DNA of 64,000 nt from Gp6-AA40 sp035571515 (GCA_035571515.1 DATNCQ010000141.1:62001-126000), one strand, 5' to 3'; positions 8,496 through 17,402 are shown, numbered from the stretch's first letter. Notes: generated by a model from the letters alone, not told the origin. Translations and numbers: made by a program.

Positions 8496-10280
8496 CTACG
8501 CGGTAATTTTCACGGCGACCGCGGTCATGTCGTCGACCTGCGGCGCCGTGCCTCTGTAGATGATGACCGCGTCGAAGATCGCGTCCACGATCTCGCGCGC
8601 GGTCCCCTTCCTGTTCTGGTTCACCACGTCGCAAATCCGCTTCGCGCCGAAATCCCTGCCGTCGGCCGGCGCGGCCTCGAAGATGCCGTCGGTGCAGAAG
8701 ACGAACACGTCGCCGGCGTGGAGCGGAATGGTCACCTCGTCGTAGGTGACGCCCGAGAACGAGCCGAGCGGCACGCCCGGCAGCTCGATCTGGCCGCACT
8801 CGGTCTCGGTGCACCGGACCGGGTAGGGCAGTCCGGAATTCGAGATCGTCACCACGCGCCGCTTGAAGTCGAAAAACGCATAGCACAGCGTGCAGTAGTA
8901 CTCCTCGAGCTGCCGGTCGTGCAGGATGGTGTTCATCGACTGCAGGACCCCGGCGACGCTGAACTTCTCGGGCGTGTAGCGGCGCCGCACCGTGCGCGAG
9001 CGCACGAGCTCGGCGGCGAAGGCGCTGTAGAGCGCCGCGGGCGCGCCCTTTCCCGACACGTCGCCGACGGCGATGACGAGGCTGTTCGGCTCGGGCGCGA
9101 TGAAGTCGTGCAGGTCGCCCCCGAGCTCGTGCGCCGGCGCGAACCGTCCGGCCACGTCGGTGTTGCGCAGCCGCGTCGGCGGTTCCGACGGCAGCAGCGC
9201 CGCCTGCACGCGCTGCGCGAACCGCAATTCCTTCTCGATGCGCTCTTCGTTGCGCCGCACCTGCTCGTAGAGCCGCGCGTTTTCGATGGCGACCGCCGCC
9301 TGGCTGGCGAGCAGCGTCAGCAGCTCCTTGTTGTCCTTCGTGAAGGCGTTCAGCTCGGGGCTTTCGAGGTCGAACACGCCGATGCACCGCTCCTTGATCA
9401 GCATCGGGATGACCAGCTCGGACCGGACGTCTTCGACCAGGTTGACGTAGCGCGGGTCCTTCGACACGTCCGCGACCAGCACGGGCTCCTTGTGCAGCGC
9501 CGCCCAGCCGACCAGGCCTTCGCCGAGCTTGATGTTCTTCGCCGCGTTCTCCTCGCCATAGCGCACGGCGAGCTTCATCTCGAGCACGTTGGTCGTCTCG
9601 TTGAGCAGCAGGATGCCGAACGTCCGGTAGTCGATCACGCGCTTGGTCAGGCTCGCGATGCGCGTGAGGAGCACCTCGAGGTCGAGGATGGACGACATCT
9701 CGCGCCCGATCTCGGCGAGCGTCTCGAGCGTCTCGGTGTAGTGCCGCTCCGAGCGGAACAACCGCGCGTTCTCGATCGCGACCGCCACGTGCGCGGCGAA
9801 CTGCCGCAGCAGCGCCTCGTCCTGATCCGTGAACGCGCCCGCGTGTTCGCTCAGGAGGTTGAGCGCCCCGATGACGCGACCCTTGCGCCGCATCGGCACG
9901 GCGAGCTGCGACGCCATGGTGCGCAGCGGCCCGACGAAGCGCGGCTCGTTGCCGATGTCGTTGACGAGGATGGGCCGCCCCTGCTCCACTGCGGCGCCGA
10001 CCACGCCCTGCCCGACCTTCAGGCGCAGCGTACGCACGACGTCCTGCGGATACCCGACGGCGTAGGCGATGTGCAGTTCCTGCCTGCCCTCGTCGAGCAG
10101 GTAGACCGCGAACGCGCTGAATCGCGTGAGCCGCGCGATCAGCTGCGGGATCTTCTCGAGCAGGTCCGCGAGGTCGAGGACCGACGTCACCTCGCGACCG
10201 AGCTCGAACAGCGTGGAGAGCAGTTCGGTGTCGGTCGCCGGGCGAGGCGGCGGTGCCGCGGGCTGGATGAGCTCGCTCAT
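8496..10280 (-). CDS. GAF-GAF-PP2C (SpoIIE/RsbU-type) serine phosphatase
   Basis: Protein of 594 residues with two GAF domains (about 20-175 and 190-345), a short coiled linker (EERIEKELRFAQRVQAALLP) and a PP2C-like phosphatase domain (about 370-592). Metal-binding Asp motifs of the RsbU/SpoIIE group are present: ELGGDLHDF, GDVSGKG, FCTDGIFEA and QVDDMTAV. Such phosphatases dephosphorylate anti-sigma-factor antagonists in partner-switching pathways, with the GAF domains sensing a small ligand. No antagonist or anti-sigma gene is next to it. It is divergent from the fabZ-like gene, with 35 bp between the starts. Confidence 0.9.
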   Translation of the reverse strand: MSELIQPAAPPPRPATDTELLSTLFELGREVTSVLDLADLLEKIPQLIARLTRFSAFAVYLLDEGRQELHIAYAVGYPQDVVRTLRLKVGQGVVGAAVEQGRPILVNDIGNEPRFVGPLRTMASQLAVPMRRKGRVIGALNLLSEHAGAFTDQDEALLRQFAAHVAVAIENARLFRSERHYTETLETLAEIGREMSSILDLEVLLTRIASLTKRVIDYRTFGILLLNETTNVLEMKLAVRYGEENAAKNIKLGEGLVGWAALHKEPVLVADVSKDPRYVNLVEDVRSELVIPMLIKERCIGVFDLESPELNAFTKDNKELLTLLASQAAVAIENARLYEQVRRNEERIEKELRFAQRVQAALLPSEPPTRLRNTDVAGRFAPAHELGGDLHDFIAPEPNSLVIAVGDVSGKGAPAALYSAFAAELVRSRTVRRRYTPEKFSVAGVLQSMNTILHDRQLEEYYCTLCYAFFDFKRRVVTISNSGLPYPVRCTETECGQIELPGVPLGSFSGVTYDEVTIPLHAGDVFVFCTDGIFEAAPADGRDFGAKRICDVVNQNRKGTAREIVDAIFDAVIIYRGTAPQVDDMTAVAVKITA

Positions 10281-10295
10281 GTCTCTTTGACGCGG

Positions 10296-10301
10296 ATTAT
10301 A
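10296..10301 (-). promoter_or_regulatory. -10 element (TATAAT) for the PP2C gene
   Basis: On the minus strand a perfect TATAAT sits 15 bp from the ATG at 10280, so transcription would start only about 8-9 nt before the start codon. No convincing -35 hexamer lies at the expected spacing. Confidence 0.45.
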
Positions 10302-10315
10302 CTGAACGGTCCCCG

Positions 10316-10768
10316 ATGGACCCGCTGACGTTGCCGCTCGACTACAGCGCGATCGAGCGCATCATTCCCCACCGGTACCCGTTCCTGCTTGTAGATCGCA
10401 TCACCGAGCTCGAACCCGACAAGCGGATCGTCGGAATCAAGAACGTTTCGCTCAACGAGCGGTACCTGTCGCGCCAGCCCGGCATGTCGCCCGCGCTGCC
10501 GCCGACGATTCTGACCGAAGCGGTGGCACAGGTGGGGGCGATTCTCATCCTGTCGAAGCCCGAGAACCGGGAAAAGCTCATCTTCTTCATGGGCATCGAC
10601 CGCGTCCGTTACCGCCTCCCCGTCCACCCTGGCGACGTCGTGGAGATCGAGGCGCGCGTGAAGCGGCTCCGCAGCCGCATGGGACAGCTCCAAGGCGTGG
10701 CGCGCGTCGACGGCCGCATCGTCGTCGACGGCACCATGACGTTCGCGCTGGGCCCGCTGCCCGGCTAG
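10316..10768 (+). CDS. FabZ-like hot-dog 3-hydroxyacyl-ACP dehydratase homologue lacking the catalytic His
   Basis: Hot-dog fold protein of 150 residues, the usual FabZ length. It keeps the N-terminal PHRYPFLLVDRI and the helix TEAVAQVGA with the active-site Glu (Glu68). The normal GHFPG motif, whose His pairs with that Glu for dehydration of 3-hydroxyacyl-ACP, is replaced by SRQPG (residues 52-56), with a one-residue insertion before Glu68. The codons (TCG CGC CAG CCC GGC) are unambiguous. It may be a non-dehydrating thioester-binding paralogue, or use another base. It ends on CTAG, which also forms the stop of the convergent gene. Confidence 0.8.
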   Translation: MDPLTLPLDYSAIERIIPHRYPFLLVDRITELEPDKRIVGIKNVSLNERYLSRQPGMSPALPPTILTEAVAQVGAILILSKPENREKLIFFMGIDRVRYRLPVHPGDVVEIEARVKRLRSRMGQLQGVARVDGRIVVDGTMTFALGPLPG

Positions 10769-11403
10769 CGGGCACCGCCTGCGGCCTGCCGCCGGTCCCC
10801 TGCCGCTTTGAAAATCAACATCACCCCCGCGACCTTCGCGGCGCGGCTCGTCCACTGCAGCGCGCGCGAACGCGGCCGGTAGTATCGCGCACCGTCGAGC
10901 AGCGCCGGCGCCAGAATCGAGACCCCGATCCACGGCTCGGGAATATCCGCTGATATCGCCATCCCGCGCGTGTCGCGCTCGAGCGGGCCGTGCTGGACGA
11001 ACGCGGCGCCCGCATACATCACCGACGTCAGGACGTTGAAGGCCAGGAGCCCCTTTGCGACCGGCCCGTGTTCCTCCCGCAGGTTGGGCCGGCGCGACAG
11101 CAGATATTCGCTCCCGGCGTGCTGCACCCAGAAGCCGGCTGACGAAATCGTAAATTCCTTCAGCGGCGTCACCGGCTCATGCGTGATGGCAAAGAAGGGG
11201 ATGAATCCGGCTGAAACTTTCCGTACTCCTGGGTGCGCGCCGAAGGCGCCATCGAAGACGAGGTGCCCCGACTCGTGTAGGCCGAGCCCAAGCGCAGCGC
11301 CGGCGAAAAACTGCGCGACAGCGCCCGTTTGCTGCGCTTGCGCGGGCGCCGTTAAACAGCAGAGCACGGCTGCGGCAGCGATCTGGCGGGTCGCGGTACT
11401 CAT
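10765..11403 (-). CDS. Secreted or membrane protein with an HESGH metalloprotease-like motif
   Basis: Protein of 212 residues with a signal peptide ending near AQAQQ, a hydrophobic segment, then GLHESGHLVFDGAFG (HExxH, residues 43-47). Several more apolar stretches (GLLAFNVLTSVMYAGAAF, WIGVSILAPALLDGARYY) suggest a membrane protein. HExxH inside a hydrophobic context is seen in site-2-protease-like and M50-like families, but I cannot identify a third ligand with confidence, so proteolysis is only suggested. The ATG at 11403 has a GAGG site 8 bp upstream. The last residues (GDRRQAAGGAR) come from a heptad array. Confidence 0.65.
   Translation of the reverse strand: MSTATRQIAAAAVLCCLTAPAQAQQTGAVAQFFAGAALGLGLHESGHLVFDGAFGAHPGVRKVSAGFIPFFAITHEPVTPLKEFTISSAGFWVQHAGSEYLLSRRPNLREEHGPVAKGLLAFNVLTSVMYAGAAFVQHGPLERDTRGMAISADIPEPWIGVSILAPALLDGARYYRPRSRALQWTSRAAKVAGVMLIFKAAGDRRQAAGGAR
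10772..10806. repeat. Heptad-array element H at the 3' end of the HESGH gene
   Basis: On the minus strand the sequence reads CGGCAGG, GGACCGG, CGGCAGG, CCGCAGG, CGGTGCC, again with period 7 but with a GGCAGG core. It encodes the last dozen residues of the HESGH protein up to the shared CTAG stop. Confidence 0.5.
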
Positions 11404-11454
11404 GTTGCAGCCTCGGGATCGAGGCACAGCAACTGCTGTGAGGAGGGTTTGAAC

Positions 11455-11604
11455 GTGCTCGAGACCATTGCGATTATTCTGATCGTTCTCTGGCTGTTGG
11501 GAATGGTCAGTGGCTACACGCTCGGTAACTTCATCTGGGTTCTGCTCGTGATCGCCGTAGTGCTGTTCCTGGTGCGGCTCGTGAGCGGTCGCCGCGTCGT
11601 CTGA
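11455..11604 (+). CDS. lmo0937 family small membrane protein
   Basis: A 49-residue protein, missed by length-limited gene calling. It has two hydrophobic segments, LETIAIILIVLWLLGMVSG and FIWVLLVIAVVLFLVRLVS, separated by YTLGN. This is the typical pattern of lmo0937-type (DUF5670-like) membrane proteins, which occur widely as short stress-associated genes of unknown mechanism. The GTG start at 11455 has a perfect AGGAGG 8 bp upstream, which makes translation very likely. It is divergent from the HESGH gene and convergent with the DMT transporter gene. Confidence 0.85.
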   Translation: MLETIAIILIVLWLLGMVSGYTLGNFIWVLLVIAVVLFLVRLVSGRRVV

Positions 11605-11618
11605 GTTGCGCGTCTGAG

Positions 11619-12587
11619 TCACGCAGCGGCGTGCCGCCCGTCCGCGGCCGCCGCTTTCTTTTCCCTCCACTGGACGAGCGCCGACCCCGTCAGCACCATC
11701 AATGACGCGAGGACGACGCGCGGTCCGAACGGCTCGCCGGCGACGACCGCGCCGAGCACCATCGCGATCACCGGGTTGGCGTACGCATACAACGACACCG
11801 TCGCCGTCGGCAGGTGCCGCAGCGCATACGTGTAGGCGGAGTAGCCGACGATCGATCCCGCCACCGTCAGGTAGATTTCCGCGGCGAGCGTGCGGGAGGT
11901 GAACGCCAGGTGACTCCACTCGCCGCGCAGCGTCGCGGCGACCAGCATGAACAGGCCTCCGAACGCCATCTGCATCGCGGCCGCGGACAGCACGTTCTCC
12001 GAGCGCGCGTGACGCCGCGAGATCGCCGAGCCGAGTGCCCAACCGACGCACGCAACCTGCAGCGCGAGGATGCCGAGCAGGAACCGGTGCCCTTCGGCGG
12101 TGTCGGTCGCGATGTCGGGCCACACGAGCAGCAGGATGCCGGCGAAGCCGACGAGCAGCCCGATGACGAGACGCGTCGACAGCGGATCGCCGTCATGCGC
12201 CAGGGCATCCATTCCAATCATCCAGAACGGCGTGGTGGCAACCGTTACGGCGGCGATGCCGCTCGGGACCGACTGCTCGGCCCAGATGACGCCGCCGTTG
12301 CCGACGCAGATCGTGAGAAACCCGATGAGCGCGAGGCCGCGCCATTGAGTGGGCGCGATCAGCGCTTCGCCGCGGGCGCGGAGCACGGCGATCAGCAGGA
12401 GGCCGGCTACCGTGAACCGAAGACCGCCCAGCAGCGCGGGTGGAATGGTCTCGAGCGCGATGCGAATGCCGAGGTACGTGGTACCCCACAGGACGCAGAC
12501 GGTGAGCCACGCCACGTACGCGGTGCGCGTGCGCGCCGAAGCCTCTGCGGAGGCGTGCCGCTGCGCGGCGTCCGTCGTCGGCGTCAT
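11619..12587 (-). CDS. EamA/DMT superfamily transporter
   Basis: Inner-membrane protein of 322 residues with about ten helices arranged as two homologous EamA halves. The signature WGTTYLGIRIALETIPP opens the first half, and GSIVGYSAYTYALRHLPTATVSLYAYANPVIA lies in the second. Members export amino acids, metabolites or drugs; the substrate is not predictable. A charged N-terminal extension precedes TM1. It is transcribed away from the hybrid kinase gene, with about 125 bp of shared upstream DNA that contains an imperfect inverted repeat. Confidence 0.9.
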   Translation of the reverse strand: MTPTTDAAQRHASAEASARTRTAYVAWLTVCVLWGTTYLGIRIALETIPPALLGGLRFTVAGLLLIAVLRARGEALIAPTQWRGLALIGFLTICVGNGGVIWAEQSVPSGIAAVTVATTPFWMIGMDALAHDGDPLSTRLVIGLLVGFAGILLLVWPDIATDTAEGHRFLLGILALQVACVGWALGSAISRRHARSENVLSAAAMQMAFGGLFMLVAATLRGEWSHLAFTSRTLAAEIYLTVAGSIVGYSAYTYALRHLPTATVSLYAYANPVIAMVLGAVVAGEPFGPRVVLASLMVLTGSALVQWREKKAAAADGRHAAA

Positions 12588-12630
12588 CCGTACAGACTAC
12601 CCGACAACCCCGAACACGTTGTGCGGGTGA

Positions 12631-12660
12631 CAAAAGGCGGAGCTCACGGTCCGCCTTGTG
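12631..12660. promoter_or_regulatory. Inverted repeat between divergent DMT and kinase genes
   Basis: CAAAAGGCGGA and TCCGCCTTGTG form an 11-bp dyad with one mismatch around an 8-bp centre. It sits in the shared upstream region of two divergent genes, where an operator or an RNA hairpin in the kinase leader is possible. Confidence 0.4.
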
Positions 12661-12712
12661 TCGCGGCTTTTTCGCGGCGTAGCATTGCCGTATCGCGAAG
12701 TCTCCCCGTCCC

Positions 12713-14245
12713 GTGACTGCGCAGACCCGTGCGGACGCGTTCGCGCGCCTGTTCGAAGCCGTACGCGAAGGCGTATTCATGGGCGCGCTCGCCCCTCCTG
12801 GCGTCGACGCGGCGGAAACGACGCTCGCGGCCAATCCCTATCTCAAGCAGCTGTTCGGCTACGCGGCGGAGACGCCCGAAACCGACGTGGCGCCATTCGC
12901 GCGCGAGCGGTTCGTCGACGCCGACGCCAGGGAGGCGCTGCTGTCCCGTCTCGTCGAGGGCGGCAGCGTCACCGATTACCTGCTGCGCATGCGCCGCGTC
13001 ACCGGGTCGCCCGTCTGGGTCGAGGTGACCGCGCGCGCGCGTCCGGCGCGGCATGGCGGCCTGCTGCGCGTCGAGGCGCTCGTCCGCGACGTCAGCGAGC
13101 GGAAACGCCTCGACGATCAGTCGAAGGACATCTATCAGCAGATCCTCCAGTCCGAGAAGATGGCCGCCCTCGGCCAGACAATTTCGGGCGTCGCGCACGA
13201 ACTGAACAACCCGCTGGCGACGATCCTCAGCTGGGCCGAGCGGCTGTCGGAGAAGCCGCTCGACGACACGTCCAAGCGCGGCGCGTCCGTCATTCTCGGC
13301 GAAGCCGAGCGTGCCGCGCGTATCGTCCGCAACCTGCTGACGTTCGCGCGGAAGCGGCAGTCGACGCGCGCGATGATCGACGTCAATACGGTCGTCAAGG
13401 GCACGCTCGCCCTGCGCGCCTACGAGCAGACGCCCTCGCTCACGGTTCGCGAAGAACTGGCGCCCGCCCTTCCTCGCGTCTTCGCCGACGGCCACCAGAT
13501 TCAGCAGGTGCTGCTCAACCTGCTGATCAATGCCGAACAGGCGATGCTCGGCGCCAACGGCGGCGGCGCCATGACCGTCCGCACGCGGCACGACATCGGT
13601 CGCGACATCGCCATCCTCGAGGTCGCCGACGACGGCCCCGGCGTGCCGAGCGAGGTCCAGACGCGGATCTTCGACCCGTTCTTCACCACCAAGGAGGTCG
13701 GCAAGGGGACGGGGCTCGGCCTGACGGTCGCCTACGCGATCGTGCAGGAGCATGGGGGCCGCATTCGCGTCGGGACGACGCCCGGCGGCGGCGCCACCTT
13801 CGCGGTGGAACTGCCCGTCAACGGCGCGGACGTGCCGATACGGGCGCCACGGCAGACGCTGCCGCCGATGGACGCGGTACGTGGCTCCTCGGTGCTCATC
13901 GTCGAGGACGAGCGCGCGCTGGCGGCGGCTGTCGCCGAAGCGCTGACGGATGCTGGACTGGAAGTGGATCATGCAGGCGACGGCCAGGAGGCCCTCGCCT
14001 GCTTGAGGAATACGAACTACGACGTGGTGATCTGCGACCTGAAGATGCCGCGCGTCGACGGGATGACGCTTTACCGCGCCATCGCCGCGGCGACGCCGTC
14101 GCTGGCGCGCCGCGTGATCTTCGTCACCGGCGACGTCGCGGGAACCGACGCGGAGCGCTTCCTCGAGGAAAGCGGCTGCCGCTGGCTCGCCAAGCCGTTC
14201 AGGCTGTCCGACTTGCTGCGCGCGGTGCGCGAAACGCTCGCGTAG
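12713..14245 (+). CDS. Hybrid histidine kinase (PAS-HisKA-HATPase-REC)
   Basis: Soluble protein of 510 residues without TM segments. A PAS-like region (about 10-135) leads into the H-box GVAHELNNPLATILSW (phospho-His near residue 162), the N-box NLLINAEQAM, the G1 motif DDGPGVPSEV and the G2 motif GTGLGLTVAYAIV. A C-terminal receiver domain (about 395-510) has acidic EDE, the phospho-Asp in VVICDLKMPRVDG and the Lys in LAKPF. The internal receiver suggests a phosphorelay, and the 85-residue H-box protein and NtrC-type regulator nearby are possible partners. The last 175 bp, encoding the end of the receiver, overlap the convergent sigma factor gene. Confidence 0.93.
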   Translation: MTAQTRADAFARLFEAVREGVFMGALAPPGVDAAETTLAANPYLKQLFGYAAETPETDVAPFARERFVDADAREALLSRLVEGGSVTDYLLRMRRVTGSPVWVEVTARARPARHGGLLRVEALVRDVSERKRLDDQSKDIYQQILQSEKMAALGQTISGVAHELNNPLATILSWAERLSEKPLDDTSKRGASVILGEAERAARIVRNLLTFARKRQSTRAMIDVNTVVKGTLALRAYEQTPSLTVREELAPALPRVFADGHQIQQVLLNLLINAEQAMLGANGGGAMTVRTRHDIGRDIAILEVADDGPGVPSEVQTRIFDPFFTTKEVGKGTGLGLTVAYAIVQEHGGRIRVGTTPGGGATFAVELPVNGADVPIRAPRQTLPPMDAVRGSSVLIVEDERALAAAVAEALTDAGLEVDHAGDGQEALACLRNTNYDVVICDLKMPRVDGMTLYRAIAAATPSLARRVIFVTGDVAGTDAERFLEESGCRWLAKPFRLSDLLRAVRETLA

Positions 14246-15108
14246 TCGACGACGACGGCCGTCTGCCTGGCCGCGGGCATTTCCGCGACGGCGTCGGCCT
14301 GCGGGGCCGCGCTGTCGAGCGTCGCCTTCGCCATCCGCGGCTTCTGCTGGAACTCAAGTATCGCAGTCCGCATCGCCTTCGCGGCTTCAGCCGCCGGCAT
14401 TGATCCGGCCAGCGCATCGCGAAGTCGGCGGATGGCCCGCGCGTGGAGCTGCGATACCCGAGATTCGTTGACGCCGATCTCGGCGCCGATCTGCTTCATC
14501 GTGGCTTCCTGGTAGTAGTAGAGCCCGATGACCTTCTGCTCGCGCGCGGGCAGCGATTCGATGGCCGCGCGGATGCGATCTTTGGTTTCGGATTTTTCGT
14601 AGGCGGTGTCGGGCTGCTCGGGCTCGGACGGAATGAGCGCCGCCGGCAGCGTCGACTCATCGAGGTTTTCTCCGCTCGCGAGTGGGGAGGTCGATTCAAT
14701 CGCGTTGATGCGGACGATGGTGCGGCCGAGGCGCTTCTCGTCCGATCCCATCTTGGCGGCGAGGTCGGCGAGCGACGGCTCGCATCCGAGCTCGCGCCGC
14801 AGCTGCTCGCGCGCCGCTTCGAGCTCACGCCGCTGGCGGCGGACGCCGCGCGGCCACGCGTCCTTGCGCAGCGCGTCGATCATGGCGCCGCGGATGCGGC
14901 GTTCGGCAAAGGTTTCGAACTTGATCCCGCGCGACTCGTCGAAACGATGCGCTGCGTCAATCAATCCAATGACCCCGTCCTGGACGAGATCGCCGATGTC
15001 GATCGAGTGGGGCATGGTCGCCGCTACTCGGCGAGCAAGCTGCTCGACAAACGGAAGGCTGGCAACGACGCGGGGATTCTCTTTGACCGAACGCTGGCGC
15101 GGGCGCAT
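14071..15108 (-). CDS. FliA/WhiG-type (sigma-28 family) RNA polymerase sigma factor with a long C-terminal tail
   Basis: Sigma-70 family protein (345 residues) with region 2 (DIGDLVQDGVIGLIDAAHRF, then RRIRGAMIDALRKDAWPRGV), region 3 and region 4 (LPAREQKVIGLYYYQEATMKQIG, VSQLHARAIRRLR). This is the class that directs flagellar or developmental genes. The ATG at 15108 has GGAGGT 7 bp upstream; an upstream in-frame ATG at 15150 has no comparable site. After region 4 about 110 residues of low-complexity Ala/Ser/Arg/Lys-rich sequence follow, and the last 58 codons lie antisense to the receiver domain of the hybrid kinase. No anti-sigma (FlgM-like) gene or flagellar gene is visible. Confidence 0.9.
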   Translation of the reverse strand: MRPRQRSVKENPRVVASLPFVEQLARRVAATMPHSIDIGDLVQDGVIGLIDAAHRFDESRGIKFETFAERRIRGAMIDALRKDAWPRGVRRQRRELEAAREQLRRELGCEPSLADLAAKMGSDEKRLGRTIVRINAIESTSPLASGENLDESTLPAALIPSEPEQPDTAYEKSETKDRIRAAIESLPAREQKVIGLYYYQEATMKQIGAEIGVNESRVSQLHARAIRRLRDALAGSMPAAEAAKAMRTAILEFQQKPRMAKATLDSAAPQADAVAEMPAARQTAVVVDYASVSRTARSKSDSLNGLASQRQPLSSRKRSASVPATSPVTKITRRASDGVAAAMAR

Positions 15109-15263
15109 GTGTGTGACCTCCGGACCTCCAATAGGCAACGGGTATACCAATAAGCTCAGCCGGTGGGAAAGTGATGCGGATCACGAGTCGCGCTCACCCC
15201 GTAAGGCTTTGGAATTACTGGGTCTTAGCGTTGTTTTTTGTGAAGTTGCGGACGTCTGGGGAA

Positions 15264-15333
15264 TCGGTCGGAAACGACCGAATCGTCAACGAATCGACGG
15301 TTTTGGCGGTCTTGCTCGCCAATTCGTTGACGA
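15264..15333. other. Strong nested inverted repeats in the sigma-factor leader region
   Basis: A 7-bp stem with a GAAA tetraloop (15264-15281) is followed at once by a perfect 12-bp inverted repeat (TCGTCAACGAAT at 15283-15294 and ATTCGTTGACGA at 15322-15333). The second encloses a smaller 5-bp stem (TGGCG/CGCCA). It lies in the 269-bp gap between the mini-H-box gene and the sigma factor gene. It could be a structured 5' leader, an operator or a small RNA. Confidence 0.55.
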
Positions 15334-15359
15334 CTTGAATTACAAAAAGAGGATGTCGT

Positions 15360-15376
15360 GCCTGATTGAAACAGGC
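15360..15376 (-). terminator. Hairpin just after the mini-H-box gene
   Basis: On the minus strand GCCTG/CAGGC forms a 5-bp stem with a 7-nt loop directly after the stop, and CTTTTT follows about 11 nt later. It is a moderate candidate for an intrinsic terminator. Confidence 0.35.
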
Positions 15377-15377
15377 T

Positions 15378-15635
15378 TCACTGAACGGCGGGCTTCGTGT
15401 TTCGTGATGAGACTTCGGCCGGCGTCTGTGGCTCAGAACGGCGCCTGATCTCTTTAGCCGTGCCCATCGCGTCGAGCACGCTCTTCACGACCTGCTCCGC
15501 GCGCGCGCGGTGCGCCATGTCCGGAGCCTTGGCTTCGAGCAACTCCGCGTGCGCCAGCACGATTCCCAGCTGGTTGTTCAGCTGATGAAAAAGCTGGCGA
15601 AGCTGCGGATCCTGGATGGGGGGTTCCATTCGCAT
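15378..15635 (-). CDS. Stand-alone histidine-kinase H-box (DHp-like) miniprotein
   Basis: Protein of 85 residues. LRQLFHQLNNQLGIVLAHAELLEA contains a typical histidine-kinase H-box (FHQLNN, His17) followed by one more predicted helix (RAEQVVKSVLDAMGTAKEIRRR). No ATPase domain follows in any frame, so the protein is a complete dimerisation/phosphotransfer-like hairpin rather than a truncated kinase. By analogy with Spo0B and other His phosphotransferases it could relay phosphate between the receivers encoded nearby, or act as a phosphatase or decoy. It is followed by the sigma factor gene and preceded by an HTH gene, all on the same strand. Confidence 0.7.
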   Translation of the reverse strand: MRMEPPIQDPQLRQLFHQLNNQLGIVLAHAELLEAKAPDMAHRARAEQVVKSVLDAMGTAKEIRRRSEPQTPAEVSSRNTKPAVQ

Positions 15636-15654
15636 CGTTCCGCGCCGACCGGGC

Positions 15655-15873
15655 TTAGGCGGATTGCCCGGTCGTCGCAGCGTGCGCCACAGAGTTCGCG
15701 GCTGCCGGACGGGCGTTGGCGTCCCGCCACAGCGAATCTGCGAAGATGCGAATCGAGCCGCCGGCCGTCCGGACGTATTCGACCTTCCCCGCCGAGATCC
15801 AGTTGTAAATCGTGCGTCGGCTCACACCAACCGCTTCGCAGGCCTTCATGATCGAAAGAGTTTGTCTGTCCAT
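15655..15873 (-). CDS. BldC/excisionase-like HTH DNA-binding protein
   Basis: Protein of 72 residues. LSIMKACEAVGVSRRTIYNWISAGKVEYVRTAGGSIRIFADSLW is a winged helix-turn-helix of the MerR/HTH_17 type (BldC and excisionase relatives), covering residues 6-50. The short Ala-rich tail has no known domain. It is the first of three minus-strand genes (HTH, H-box protein, sigma factor) separated by small gaps and may be co-transcribed with them. No integrase or phage gene is near, so a regulator is more likely than an excisionase. A heptad array starts 3 bp upstream of its start codon. Confidence 0.8.
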   Translation of the reverse strand: MDRQTLSIMKACEAVGVSRRTIYNWISAGKVEYVRTAGGSIRIFADSLWRDANARPAAANSVAHAATTGQSA

Positions 15874-15875
15874 AA

Positions 15876-15930
15876 GGTTTCAGGTGTCAGGTCTCAGGAT
15901 TCAGGGATGGTCCCGGAATCAGGCCCTGAC
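15876..15930. repeat. Heptad-array element D in a divergent promoter region
   Basis: TTTCAGG, TGTCAGG, TCTCAGG and ATTCAGG follow in exact 7-bp register from 15878, and then decay into GATGGTC, CCGGAATCAGG. It fills the start of the 160-bp region between the HTH gene and the NtrC-type regulator gene. Confidence 0.7.
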
Positions 15931-16034
15931 GGCTTCACAAGCGTGTATCGGGCGGATGGGCCCAAAGCCTTAGCCGGCCTAAATGGCTGAATCCTAAGCC
16001 CATTCTTCGCCCGCTTCCAGGGTGTGTCAAACTA

Positions 16035-17402
<1,368 letters not shown>

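Noticed and set aside
10287..10303. TTGACG and TATACT as a plus-strand promoter for the fabZ-like gene
   Set aside because: Only 5 bp separate the two hexamers, so they cannot be a -35/-10 pair.
15160..15230. Possible GEMM-type c-di-GMP riboswitch before the sigma factor
   Set aside because: I cannot match the conserved core or tetraloop-receptor; only general hairpins are present.
15602..15625. GGATCCT, GGATGGG, GGGTTCC near the start of the H-box gene
   Set aside because: Only three loose units and no dyad; chance resemblance to the heptad family is likely.
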